A DNA stretch of 64,000 nt, from positions 1,488,001-1,552,000 of the forward strand of contig NZ_CP047048.1 of NCBI RefSeq assembly GCF_030408555.1, written 5' to 3'. A program made the position numbers and the translations under genes. Under the pieces are notes generated by a model. The model was not told the DNA's origin and did no database searches. It was given only the letters and a program-made list of their open reading frames with translations. Positions 35,457-44,655 of this stretch are shown in pieces. The stretch comes from Corynebacterium aurimucosum (lineage in GTDB: Bacteria; Actinomycetota; Actinomycetes; Mycobacteriales; Mycobacteriaceae). Every line of letters starts with the position of its first letter. Within the stretch, counting starts at the first letter, position 1.

Positions 35457-38290
35457 ACCATCTCCTTGAGGAAACCTCCCGTATAGGAGCCTTCTACCTG
35501 CGCCACGTCCTCCGGCGTGCCTTGGGCCACGACAGTCCCGCCACCGGAACCGCCTTCTGGCCCCATATCCACGATCCAGTCGGCGGCCTTGATGACGTCT
35601 AGGTTGTGCTCAATGATGATGACCGAATTGCCCTTGTCCACCAGCCCCTGGATGACGAGCATAAGTTTGCGGATGTCCTCAAAATGCAAACCAGTCGTCG
35701 GCTCATCCAAGATGTAGACCGTGCGTCCATTCGTGCGCTTCTGAAGCTCGGATGCCAGCTTTACGCGCTGTGCCTCACCACCAGAAAGCGTCGTGGCGGC
35801 CTGACCCAAGCGGACATATCCCAGGCCTACCTCCACCAAGGTGTTGAGGTAGCGATGAATTGAGGTGATGGGTTCGAAGAACTCGGCTGCCTCCGAAATC
35901 GGCATATCGAGAACCTCTGCGATGTTCTTACCTTTATAGAGGACCTCCAGCGTCTCGCGGTTATAGCGGGCACCATCACAGACCTCGCACGGCACGTAAA
36001 CATCGGGCAGGAAGTTCATTTCAATCTTGATGGTGCCGTCGCCTTGGCAGGCCTCACAGCGTCCGCCCTTAACGTTGAAGGAGAACCGCCCCGGCTTGTA
36101 GCCGCGGACCTTCGCCTCCTGGGTTTCCGCGAAAAGATTACGAATCTTGTCGAAGACGCCTGTGTAGGTTGCCGGATTCGAGCGCGGGGTGCGGCCGATG
36201 GGGCTCTGGTCCACCTGCACCAGCTTGTCTAGGTGTTCCACGCCCTCCACGCGTGTGGCACGACCGGGCACTTGGCGGGCACGGTTGAGCTTGTTGGCCA
36301 AGGTCTTAGCCAGGATCTGGTTGACCACTGTGGACTTTCCTGAGCCAGACACACCAGTGACGCAGACGAGGACGCCCAGTGGAATCTCGACGTCAATACC
36401 CTTGAGGTTATTCTCGCGCGCGCCGACGACCTTGAGCATGCGCTCGGGGTCAATCTCACGGCGTGTATCCGGGACCGCAAGCTTCTTCTTTCCTGACAGA
36501 TACTGCCCCGTCAGGGACTCCTCCACGGATTCGATACCGGCGGGTTCTCCCTGATAGACCACAGTTCCGCCAAATTCGCCGGCGCGGGGGCCAACGTCGA
36601 CAAGCCAGTCCGCTTCCCGGATGGTGTCTTCATCATGTTCCACCACAATCAAGGTGTTTCCGATATCGCGCAGGCGCTTCAACGTGGCGATAAGGCGCTG
36701 ATTATCGCGCTGGTGCAGGCCAATCGAGGGCTCATCCAGCACGTAGAGGACTCCCGCCAGACCAGAACCAATCTGGGTGGCGAGTCGAATGCGCTGTGCT
36801 TCACCGCCGGACAACGTGGAGGCGCCGCGGTCAAGGGTCAGGTAGTTCAGGCCGACGTCGAGAAGAAAGCGCAGGCGAGCCTGGATTTCTTTGAGCACGG
36901 CACCGGCGATGATCTCCTCGCGGTGGCCCAACACGAGCGAGTCGAGGAACTCCGCCGCCTCCTCGATGGACAGCGCCGTCAAGCCAGCGATGGACTGCTC
37001 GCCATGTGCGGTGGAGGCTAAGCGCACCGCCAAGATTTCCGGCTTCAGGCGGGTACCGCCACAAGCGTTACAAGGCACGCGGCGGGTGTACTGAAGCAGA
37101 CGGTCCTTCTGGGATTCGGAATCCGTCTGATCGAGCTTGCGTTCCAAGAAGCCGATGGCACCCTCGAACGGCGCGGTCCAGTTGCGCTGGCGGCCATAGC
37201 GGTTCTTATAGCGCACGCTGACTTCCACATCCGTGCCATAAATCAGCGCGTGGCGCTGCTCCTTGCTCAGCTCGGACACCGGGGTGCGCGGATCAAAATC
37301 CAGGGCTTTCGCTAGCCCTTCAACCAGTTTGACAAAATATCGCGCATTGGGGCTCGACGTCCACGGTTGGATGGCTTCGACAGCCGGGGCATCCGGATCC
37401 GGGATCAACAAATCCACATCCACTTCAAGGCGCGTGCCCAAGCCATCGCACACCGGGCAGGAACCGAAAGGCGCGTTGAATGAGAACGCGCGAGGCTCGT
37501 ATTCCTCAATGGTCAGCGTGTGGCCGTTGGGGCAAGCTGCTTTCTCCGAGTAGGTGTGTGTGAGCTCTTCGCGGTCTACGAAATCCAGGGTGACTAGGCC
37601 GTCTGCCAAGCGCAGTGCTGTTTCCACCGAATCCGTCAGCCGCTGCTTTTGGGAAGCCTTCACCTGCAGGCGGTCCACGACGACATCGATGTCGTGCTTG
37701 ATCTGCTTCTTCAGCTTGGGCGGGTCACTGAGCTGGTAAAGCTCACCATCCACCCGAACGCGGGAATAACCCTGCGCCGCGAGATCTGCGAAGAGGTCAA
37801 CGAACTCGCCCTTACGTCGGCGCACCACAGGGGCAAGGACCTGGAACTTAAGCTTCTCCTCGTGACTTAAGACCTCATCCACGATCTGCTGCGGGGTTTG
37901 GCGCTCAATGACGGCATCGCACTCAGGACAGTGCGCTGTACCCGCGCGAGAAAAGAGCAAACGCAGGTAGTCATAAATTTCAGTGATGGTTCCGACGGTG
38001 GAACGCGGATTGTGGTTGGTGGATTTTTGGTCAATGGACACAGCCGGTGATAAGCCATCGATAAACTCGACGTCCGGCTTATCCATTTGGCCAAGGAACA
38101 TGCGCGCATAAGAGCTTAAGGACTCCACGTAGCGCCGCTGGCCCTCGGCGAAGATGGTGTCAAAGGCGAGTGAGGACTTACCGGATCCTGATAGACCGGT
38201 AAACACCACCAGGTTATCGCGCGGAATGTCGATATCCACGCCCTTGAGGTTGTGCTCACGCGCACCTCGTACGACCAAACGATCAGCCAC
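35453..38290 (-). CDS. uvrA: Excinuclease ABC subunit A
   Basis: Damage-recognition ATPase of nucleotide excision repair. 945 residues. Walker A sites [12 protein letters not shown] (about residue 32) and [13 protein letters not shown] (about 645), two LSGGEAQR signatures (about 490 and 830), and zinc-finger cysteines in CPVCDGLG and CEACQGDG...CEVCDG. Starts at GTG with GGAAGG upstream. A LexA-box-like sequence lies just before the start. Confidence 0.98.
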   Translation of the reverse strand: MADRLVVRGAREHNLKGVDIDIPRDNLVVFTGLSGSGKSSLAFDTIFAEGQRRYVESLSSYARMFLGQMDKPDVEFIDGLSPAVSIDQKSTNHNPRSTVGTITEIYDYLRLLFSRAGTAHCPECDAVIERQTPQQIVDEVLSHEEKLKFQVLAPVVRRRKGEFVDLFADLAAQGYSRVRVDGELYQLSDPPKLKKQIKHDIDVVVDRLQVKASQKQRLTDSVETALRLADGLVTLDFVDREELTHTYSEKAACPNGHTLTIEEYEPRAFSFNAPFGSCPVCDGLGTRLEVDVDLLIPDPDAPAVEAIQPWTSSPNARYFVKLVEGLAKALDFDPRTPVSELSKEQRHALIYGTDVEVSVRYKNRYGRQRNWTAPFEGAIGFLERKLDQTDSESQKDRLLQYTRRVPCNACGGTRLKPEILAVRLASTAHGEQSIAGLTALSIEEAAEFLDSLVLGHREEIIAGAVLKEIQARLRFLLDVGLNYLTLDRGASTLSGGEAQRIRLATQIGSGLAGVLYVLDEPSIGLHQRDNQRLIATLKRLRDIGNTLIVVEHDEDTIREADWLVDVGPRAGEFGGTVVYQGEPAGIESVEESLTGQYLSGKKKLAVPDTRREIDPERMLKVVGARENNLKGIDVEIPLGVLVCVTGVSGSGKSTVVNQILAKTLANKLNRARQVPGRATRVEGVEHLDKLVQVDQSPIGRTPRSNPATYTGVFDKIRNLFAETQEAKVRGYKPGRFSFNVKGGRCEACQGDGTIKIEMNFLPDVYVPCEVCDGARYNRETLEVLYKGKNIAEVLDMPISEAAEFFEPITSIHRYLNTLVEVGLGYVRLGQAATTLSGGEAQRVKLASELQKRTNGRTVYILDEPTTGLHFEDIRKLMLVIQGLVDKGNSVIIIEHNLDVIKAADWIVDMGPEGGSGGGTVVAQGTPEDVAQVEGSYTGGFLKEMV

Positions 38291-38315
38291 TAGTTGCTGC
38301 CTTCCTACACAAAAG

Positions 38316-38327
38316 AATGTGTGTTCA
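38316..38327 (-). promoter_or_regulatory. Candidate LexA (SOS) box upstream of uvrA
   Basis: GAATGTGTGTTC, which matches the Gram-positive SOS operator GAAC-N4-GTTC at seven of eight fixed positions. It lies 26 bases upstream of the uvrA GTG, where a repressor would block transcription. The match is not perfect (GAAT for GAAC). Confidence 0.5.
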
Positions 38328-38366
38328 GAGAGTTCTCACTCAGAATGTACCCGTATGGTTGGACTT

Positions 38367-38969
38367 ATGAACAACGCGCTTGAGCTTCACAAAATTTCCG
38401 TGTCCGAGATGGACAACAATTGCTACCTGTTGTGCGCCGGTGACGAGGCGCTGCTTATCGACGCCTCCGCTGACGCTCCTGCGCTGCTCTCCTTGGCCGC
38501 CGACCATGGGGTAAAGATCACTTCCGTTCTCACCACGCACCGTCATTGGGACCACGTGCGCGCGCTCAAAGAGGTTCTGGATAAAACCGGTGCCGTGCAT
38601 TACTCCTCTTTCCTGGACTCCCCTGCCTTGCCGGCACCCGTCGACGTCGAGCTGGAGCACGGCGATACGCTCCCATTCGCCGGCTACGAACTACCCGTTA
38701 TTATTCTGCGCGGACACACCCCCGGCGGTGCGGCCATTGCAGCAGAGATTGATGGGGTTACCAACCTTTTCGTTGGCGATTCACTGTTTCCTGGCGGAGT
38801 GGGCAAGACCACCTCGGAAGGTGACTTCGTGCGTCTGTACAAGGATGTCACGCAGCGTCTCTTTGATGTCTACCCGGACGAAGCGATCGTCCGCCCTGGG
38901 CACGGCGCACCCACCACGCTCGGCGCAGAGCGCCCGCACATGGACGAATGGTGGGAGCGGCGTTGGTAA
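38367..38969 (+). CDS. Metallo-beta-lactamase-fold hydrolase
   Basis: 200 residues. Metal ligands: HRHWDH (the HxHxDH motif, about residues 53-58), the His in LRGHTPGG, the Asp in FVGDSLF, and a final His in VRPGHGAPTT. This is the glyoxalase II-like pattern, and hydroxyacylglutathione-like or thioester hydrolysis is likely. A TATGGT lies 7 bases before the ATG at 38367, so the mRNA is probably leaderless; the ATG at 38355 overlaps this -10. Divergent from uvrA. Confidence 0.88.
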   Translation: MNNALELHKISVSEMDNNCYLLCAGDEALLIDASADAPALLSLAADHGVKITSVLTTHRHWDHVRALKEVLDKTGAVHYSSFLDSPALPAPVDVELEHGDTLPFAGYELPVIILRGHTPGGAAIAAEIDGVTNLFVGDSLFPGGVGKTTSEGDFVRLYKDVTQRLFDVYPDEAIVRPGHGAPTTLGAERPHMDEWWERRW

Positions 38970-39064
38970 CAACTTATTAACTGCTGCACTGACAGCGGCA
39001 CTTGCTTAACCCGCGTACTATGGTGTGACGAACGTCTTTAAAGATCTATTGAATGGAGCACGTT

Positions 39065-39988
39065 ATGATTCGTAAATTTGCCCGTCCTATGCTGGCCTCC
39101 GTGTTTGTCTGGGATGGTGTGGATACGCTCCGCAACACCTCGGAGCACGTCGCGGACACCGAGTCCGCGCTCAAGCGCCTGCGCAAGGTGCTGCCCCGCG
39201 AATATGCAGGCTACATCCCAAATGACCCAGAGCTCGTTACCCGCGCACTCGGCGGTGCGAAGACCGCTGCAGGTACCACCTTGGCACTGGGCAAAGCCCC
39301 GCGCACCTCGGCTGCAGTGCTCGCGCTGACGCACGTCCCTAACCTGGTGGGCAACGCTTTCTGGACCGCCGATTCCAAGAAGGACAAGGAAGCACAGCGC
39401 AACAGCTTCATCACCAACACTGCCCTACTTGGTGCCTTGGCCATTGTTACGCAGGACACCGAAGGCAAGCCCTCCGTGCGTTGGCGTGCTGCCAAGGCCT
39501 CGGAGCGTGCCAACAAGAAGATCCAGCAGGCGCTGCCGGGTAAGTCCGAGCAGCAGAAGTTCGCAGAAGACTTCTCCAACCGCGCCAACGAGATTTCTTC
39601 TGATGTGACCACTAAGGCTAATGACTGGTTCGAAACCGCCAAGGACTACGTCGAGGACAACCGTGATGATTGGGAGTCCGCTGGCCGGGACTTCATCGAC
39701 TCCGCGCGCTCCTTCGTCGAGGACAAGGCTGAGACCGCTCGTGAGTTCTTTGAGGAGAACAAAGATGATTGGCTTGACGCTGCACGTGACAACACCGAAA
39801 CCGCCCGCAAGGGTCTGGTAAAGGCAGCCGGCAAGGCACAGGACCGCGCTGACGAGGCCCTAGCCAAGGCAGATTCGCTCGACGGAAAGCGCGCCCAGAA
39901 GAAGGCTCGCAAGCGCGCTGAGAAACTCCAGAAGCAAGCCTCCAAGAAGCTGGATAAGGCTTTCAAGAAGTTTGGTGACCGCTTCTAA
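39065..39988 (+). CDS. DoxX-like membrane protein with long charged C-terminus
   Basis: 307 residues. The N-terminal ~130 residues resemble DoxX/SURF4-family proteins (RKFARPMLASVFVWDGVDTLRN; hydrophobic TTLALGK and SFITNTALLGALAIV). The C-terminal half is a long Lys/Asp/Glu/Ala-rich region (about 140-307) with repeats of the type NDWFETAKDYVEDNRDDWESA, which should form coiled coil. The ATG at 39065 has GGAG 8 bases upstream and is preferred to the in-frame ATG at 39053. The DoxX assignment is by pattern; the function is unknown. Confidence 0.78.
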   Translation: MIRKFARPMLASVFVWDGVDTLRNTSEHVADTESALKRLRKVLPREYAGYIPNDPELVTRALGGAKTAAGTTLALGKAPRTSAAVLALTHVPNLVGNAFWTADSKKDKEAQRNSFITNTALLGALAIVTQDTEGKPSVRWRAAKASERANKKIQQALPGKSEQQKFAEDFSNRANEISSDVTTKANDWFETAKDYVEDNRDDWESAGRDFIDSARSFVEDKAETAREFFEENKDDWLDAARDNTETARKGLVKAAGKAQDRADEALAKADSLDGKRAQKKARKRAEKLQKQASKKLDKAFKKFGDRF

Positions 39989-40168
39989 GCTCTCCTTCCT
40001 ACGCTGCGGAAAGCCCCGCAACGCACCGCGATAATCACCGCGGTGGAGACAACAACGGCTCAGCTAGTATGCTGGGCCGTTGTTCTTTTTCCTGTCCACT
40101 CTTCCTTTATCTCCCTTCTTACTTCCCGTCTGTTCACGAGAAGCCTTCATACGCACCCAAGGAGCCTT

Positions 40169-42409
40169 GTGTCTGAATCTTCACCCGCGACTCACACCGG
40201 GAAAACCAGCGCCCACGCGAGCGAGCACAGCGCCGAAATAGCTAGCGAACAAGCCTATGTCGACGGCCTCTTTGAGCGTCTGGACAACGAGGTCCACGCT
40301 GCCAATGTTCGCCTCAACGAGGTGCAAGCAGCCGTCGACCCTCATACCCCAGATGCTGATGCTCTCGTGCGCCGCGAAACCGAGTACCACGGCCTACAAG
40401 CCAAACTGGATCGGCTTAACGTTGCCCAACTCGGTCTAGTTTTTGGGCGCATCGACATTGATGCACCTGGCGATAATCCCACCCCGGAAGGCCTCGACCG
40501 CCGCTATATCGGCCGCATGGGACTTGATGCCCGGGAGGAGGACTACCGCACGCTTCTTTTGGATTGGCGTGCCCCGATGGCGCGGCCCTTCTACCTGGCA
40601 ACCACTGCGCACCCTGAAGGGGTTCACGTTCGCCGGCATATCAGGACTACCGGTCGCACTGTCACCGGTATTAGCGACGAGATCCTCGAAGGAGACAACA
40701 CTGCAGAAAGCAGCGATGTCGCTAGTGAATCCGCCCTCCACCACGTCATGCAGCGTGCCCGCACTGGCCATATGCCCTCCATCGTGGAGACCATTCAGCG
40801 CGAACAGGATGAGATCATCCGTGACAGCACGCGCGGCGTCATGGTGGTCGAAGGCGGACCAGGAACCGGCAAGACGGCGGTGGCGCTGCACCGTGTGGCT
40901 TACTTGCTCTACACCTACCGCGAACAATTAGCCGCCACGGGCGTGCTCATCGTGGGCCCCAATTCCACCTTCCTGGAATACATTTCCCGAGTACTCCCGG
41001 AACTTGGTGAGACCGGCGTTGTACTCTCCACCATTTCTTCTCTCTTCCCCAGCATCGAGGCTACACACGCTGAAACCTTGCTCGCCCGCGAAATCAAGGG
41101 TTCAGAGGCCATGGTGGAGATTCTCGGCAACGCGGTGAAGGACTACCAGCGTGTACCCGAGCAGCTGCGCACGCTGGAGATCGATCGGCTCGAGCTCACC
41201 GTGGCCCCCCAGATGGTCAAGGCAGCACGAACCCGCGCACGGCGCTCGCGCAAGCCGCACAACGATGCTCAAGCGGCGTTTGCGGAACACCTCATCGAAT
41301 CTCTGGCCCAGCAGATGGCCGAACGCATCGGTTCTGATCCGCTGGGAGGCGCCAACCTGCTCTCCCGCGCAGATGTGGACCAGCTCCACGATGATCTTGC
41401 TGAAGAACCACAGGTCCTGGAGCTCATCGACGAGTTCTGGCCCCATCTGGCGCCTACAGATGTGCTCGCCGATCTCCTGAGCAGCACCGAACGCATCGAT
41501 TCAGCGGCCAGCGCCTACGATGAGGAAACCCGGGGTGCCCTCTACCGCGAGGATGGCCGGGCTTGGGCGGCGTCGGATGCTGCGCTTCTCGACGAGCTCG
41601 CTGTCCTCATCGGCATGCCAGACCCAGAAGCGGAACGCGCTGCAGAGGAGAAGGAATGGCGTGAGCAGGTAGCCGAGGCAGAAGATGCCCTCGATATTCT
41701 GAGCTCATCTGATTCCACCGACAACGATGATGACATGTTCGAAGCGGAGATTCTCTCTGCCCACGACGTCATCGATGCCGAGCACCTCGCTCGACGCCAC
41801 GAAGTTCGGGATTCCCGCACCACCGCTCAACGTGCCCGCGAGGACTACACGTGGGCTTACGGGCACGTCATCGTCGACGAGGCACAGGAGCTCACCCCCA
41901 TGGAGTGGCGCATGATTTTCCGGCGCAGCCCTTCCCGGTGGATGACGCTCGTCGGCGATACCTCCCAGACTGGAGCTCCCGCCGGCGTTGATGATTGGGG
42001 CGAGACTCTCGAGCCTTTCGTCGGCCAGCGCTTCCGATTGCACGGTCTGAGTGTCAACTACCGAACCCCGCGCCCGATCACTGAGCTGGCCAACCAGCTC
42101 CTTCAATCCATCAACCCCGAGGCGACGCCAGGCATCGCGGTGCGCGACGGTGTGGACGTTATCTGGCAGGACGGTGAGAGCGACCTTCAGCCCGCAACCT
42201 TCCAGGACGCTGACGGGCGCCTGCGCGCTGTGATCACCGCAGCCAACGTTGAGCAGATCAAAGGACTGGAGTTTGACCACGTCACCGTAGTCAATCCGGA
42301 TGACATCGTGGAAGCGTCCCCGCAGGGTCTGCACAACCTCTACGTGGCGCTGACGCGTGCGACGCAGTCCCTCACCATCGCCGGCCGCTACGCGGAGGTT
42401 TTCCGTTAA
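40169..42409 (+). CDS. UvrD/HelD-type ATPase, probable RNA polymerase recycling factor (HelR-like)
   Basis: 746 residues from GTG with AAGGAG 6 bases upstream. A long N-terminal coiled region comes before the motor (about 20-80), then Walker A GGPGTGKTA (about 230), Walker B VIVDEAQELTPMEW (about 567-580), motif IV-V VNYRTPRPI, and the ending EQIKGLEFDHVTVV...LYVALTRATQSL typical of superfamily 1 helicases. This layout (coiled N-terminus, UvrD-like motor) is that of actinobacterial HelD/HelR, which remove stalled RNA polymerase and can confer rifamycin tolerance. Assignment to HelR rather than another SF1 protein is by architecture. Confidence 0.85.
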   Translation: MSESSPATHTGKTSAHASEHSAEIASEQAYVDGLFERLDNEVHAANVRLNEVQAAVDPHTPDADALVRRETEYHGLQAKLDRLNVAQLGLVFGRIDIDAPGDNPTPEGLDRRYIGRMGLDAREEDYRTLLLDWRAPMARPFYLATTAHPEGVHVRRHIRTTGRTVTGISDEILEGDNTAESSDVASESALHHVMQRARTGHMPSIVETIQREQDEIIRDSTRGVMVVEGGPGTGKTAVALHRVAYLLYTYREQLAATGVLIVGPNSTFLEYISRVLPELGETGVVLSTISSLFPSIEATHAETLLAREIKGSEAMVEILGNAVKDYQRVPEQLRTLEIDRLELTVAPQMVKAARTRARRSRKPHNDAQAAFAEHLIESLAQQMAERIGSDPLGGANLLSRADVDQLHDDLAEEPQVLELIDEFWPHLAPTDVLADLLSSTERIDSAASAYDEETRGALYREDGRAWAASDAALLDELAVLIGMPDPEAERAAEEKEWREQVAEAEDALDILSSSDSTDNDDDMFEAEILSAHDVIDAEHLARRHEVRDSRTTAQRAREDYTWAYGHVIVDEAQELTPMEWRMIFRRSPSRWMTLVGDTSQTGAPAGVDDWGETLEPFVGQRFRLHGLSVNYRTPRPITELANQLLQSINPEATPGIAVRDGVDVIWQDGESDLQPATFQDADGRLRAVITAANVEQIKGLEFDHVTVVNPDDIVEASPQGLHNLYVALTRATQSLTIAGRYAEVFR

Positions 42410-42419
42410 TCTGGTGCGC

Positions 42420-43433
42420 ATGGCACTTTCCGATATCGCCCGCAAAGTCGAATCCACCGCAAATGCTTACTCGCTCAAGCGCTCAGCACGCAAAGGCTGG
42501 CGCCCCAGTGTTACTGGCTATGCCGGCTACGGCAACGAGGAATTCGTCCACGTGCTGGGGCGGGTCCTCATGCATGACCCTGCCGCCGAAGAGCGCGATA
42601 CGTGGGCTCAACGCGGATACCGCCAGTTCTTCACCATTCAGGTCACGCACCACGAGGTTGAAGTTACGGTTGGCGGGAAAACGGTAGCGGGCACCACGAA
42701 CGACAACGGCTATGTCGACGTGCTAGTCCATGACCACGGGCTAGAACCCGGTTGGCACGAGGTCACCATCCGTGCCAAGGGCGCCGAGGAAGCCAGCGCG
42801 GAGGTCCTCATCGTGGATAAGGACACGACCTTCGGTGTGGTCAGCGATATCGATGACACCATCATGGTCACGTGGCTGCCACGCGCGATGATTGCGGCGT
42901 GGAATTCTTGGGTCAAGCGCACTAATACGCGCAAACCAGTAGAAGGCATGGCCAGCTTCTACCGAGAGATCTACCAGCAGCACCCAGAGGCACCCTTCAT
43001 TTACCTCTCCACCGGTGCGTGGAACACCTATGACACGTTGGTGAACTTCATGGCGGACAACGGATTCCCCCGCGGCCCGCTACTCCTGACGGATTGGGGG
43101 CCTACACCTACCGGCCTCTTCCGCAATGGCCTGGAGCACAAGCGCGTCCAATTGCGAAACCTGTTCATCGCTTTCCGCAAACTGCGCTGGCTGCTCATCG
43201 GTGATGATGGCCAGCACGATCCCTTGACCTATGCGGACGCGGCAGCGGAGCATCCTAACCATGTGGCAGCAGTTGCGATACGCAATCTCACACCGCAGGA
43301 GCAGCTGCTGTCCCACGGCTCGCTCGCTCCCTTGGTGAAGGTCAACGAGCAGTCTTCTTTCGATATCCCGCTCATTCAAGGCACCGACGGTAACGCCCTT
43401 GCCCGTGCCTACCGCACTCTTCCTTCCAGCTAG
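42420..43433 (+). CDS. App1-like phosphatase (DUF2183)
   Basis: 337 residues. The HAD-type catalytic signature DIDDT (in VVSDIDDTIMVTWLP, about residues 139-153) and GDDGQHDP (about 262) belong to the App1/DUF2183 family of phosphatidate-phosphatase-like proteins. The N-terminal ~130 residues form a separate beta-rich region (FFTIQVTHHEVEVTVGG). Starts 10 bases after the helicase-like gene; a GTG two codons upstream is possible. Its location suggests cotranscription with that gene. The substrate is not known. Confidence 0.85.
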   Translation: MALSDIARKVESTANAYSLKRSARKGWRPSVTGYAGYGNEEFVHVLGRVLMHDPAAEERDTWAQRGYRQFFTIQVTHHEVEVTVGGKTVAGTTNDNGYVDVLVHDHGLEPGWHEVTIRAKGAEEASAEVLIVDKDTTFGVVSDIDDTIMVTWLPRAMIAAWNSWVKRTNTRKPVEGMASFYREIYQQHPEAPFIYLSTGAWNTYDTLVNFMADNGFPRGPLLLTDWGPTPTGLFRNGLEHKRVQLRNLFIAFRKLRWLLIGDDGQHDPLTYADAAAEHPNHVAAVAIRNLTPQEQLLSHGSLAPLVKVNEQSSFDIPLIQGTDGNALARAYRTLPSS

Positions 43434-43446
43434 GAAGATAAGAAAA

Positions 43447-43501
43447 GGCGCGCAGCGGCCCAGGTAACCCTTTCTTTGAAGGTCTCTGGGCGCTGCGCGC
43501 C
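43447..43501. terminator. Convergent terminator between the App1-like and UspA genes
   Basis: Strong stem GGCGCGCAGCGgCCCAG / CTGGGCGCTGCGCGCC (about 16 bp, one bulge) around a 22-base loop, in the 85 bases between two convergent genes. No long T run is seen, so it may serve both directions. Confidence 0.65.
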
Positions 43502-43518
43502 GTGCACGCAATAAAGCG

Positions 43519-43959
43519 TTAGTTGACGGTGTGGACAATCATGACATCGCAATCAGACTGACGTGCGACGTCCGCCGGTACCGAACCAAGCAGGCGGCCG
43601 GTCAGGGAGTTGATTCCACGGTTACCCACGATGAGCAGGTCTGCCTTGTTGTCGTTGACAATGGACATCAGGGCCTGAACCGGGGTGCCCGGGCGCACAG
43701 CGGTCTCCACCTTCGCCACGCCGAACTTCTCTGCGTGCTCCTTGCCAGAGGCGAGGTTGGCCTGGGCCTTCTCATCACCGAGAATCGTCACGGAATCCTG
43801 GCGCAAAGTCTTGGAAGCCTGCTCCTGGTTCTCGTAGTAGGCGCAACCGATGATGAGGGTGGCATCGAAGGCTGCGGCGATCTTGGCGGCGCGCTCCACA
43901 GCAAGCAGGGAGGACTTGGAACCGTCGGTGCCGACCACGATCTTGTTGTAATCGCTCAT
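43519..43959 (-). CDS. Universal stress protein A family
   Basis: 146 residues, single UspA domain. Starts KIVVGTDGSKSS; the ATP-binding motif G-2x-G-9x-G(S) is present as GNRGINSLTGRLLGSVP (about residues 110-126), so it should bind ATP. ATCATGAGCG-type start with AAAGG upstream. It is followed upstream on the same strand by a paralogue at 44099-44545; the two share about half of their residues by eye. Confidence 0.93.
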   Translation of the reverse strand: MSDYNKIVVGTDGSKSSLLAVERAAKIAAAFDATLIIGCAYYENQEQASKTLRQDSVTILGDEKAQANLASGKEHAEKFGVAKVETAVRPGTPVQALMSIVNDNKADLLIVGNRGINSLTGRLLGSVPADVARQSDCDVMIVHTVN

Positions 43960-44098
43960 GATGACCTTTCTTCGCTGGCCTCAACCATGAGGCCACCGCT
44001 TGACAAAATTTTAAAGCTTTTGCGCACCCGCTAGTCTAACAACGCTGGCGCGTTCACGTCGATCAGCGCGCACGAGGCTCAGCGCGCCATGTTCTGCC

Positions 44099-44545
44099 CT
44101 AGTCAGTGGTGTTGACCACGACGACGTCAGCGTGGGCTTTACGAGTGAGCTCCGTCGCCACGGAGCCGAACACGCGACCACGCACCGAATGAATTCCCTT
44201 GTTACCCACAACGAACATATCAACGTCATGGTCCCTGCCGACCTCGAGGAGCGAATTCACCGGGTCACCGGACTTAGCGATGATCTCAATCCGCTCCGCC
44301 CCCTCGCCGTGCGCAATCTCCGCGGCATTGTTGAGGAAGCTTTCCGACATCTCTTCGCTCACAACCGGTACTCGGGCATCCTCTGAGTTCGGGGCGCCGA
44401 GCATCGAACCCGAGTGGTTGTAGAAAGCAGACACGATAATCAGCGTCGCGTCATAAGCGCGTGCCATGGACGCGGCAGAACGAACAGCGCGCATGGACGT
44501 CTGAGAACCATCGGTTCCGACAGCGATAACGTTGTAGCTCAGCAT
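44099..44545 (-). CDS. Universal stress protein A family (paralogue)
   Basis: 148 residues, single UspA domain. VIAVGTDGSQTSMRAV start; ATP-binding motif GNKGIHSVRGRVFGSVA (about 112-128). It is separated from the downstream paralogue by 139 bases, so each may have its own promoter. No DNA-binding or kinase partner is adjacent. Confidence 0.93.
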   Translation of the reverse strand: MLSYNVIAVGTDGSQTSMRAVRSAASMARAYDATLIIVSAFYNHSGSMLGAPNSEDARVPVVSEEMSESFLNNAAEIAHGEGAERIEIIAKSGDPVNSLLEVGRDHDVDMFVVGNKGIHSVRGRVFGSVATELTRKAHADVVVVNTTD

Positions 44546-44655
44546 AATTCTCCTTATAAGTAGCGATTAATCCTTAACAGTATGACACGGTCTGCTATGC
44601 CGAGACGGATTTTACCCGCACATTGAGTTGGCAAATTTCAGGACTAGGCGCGTCG

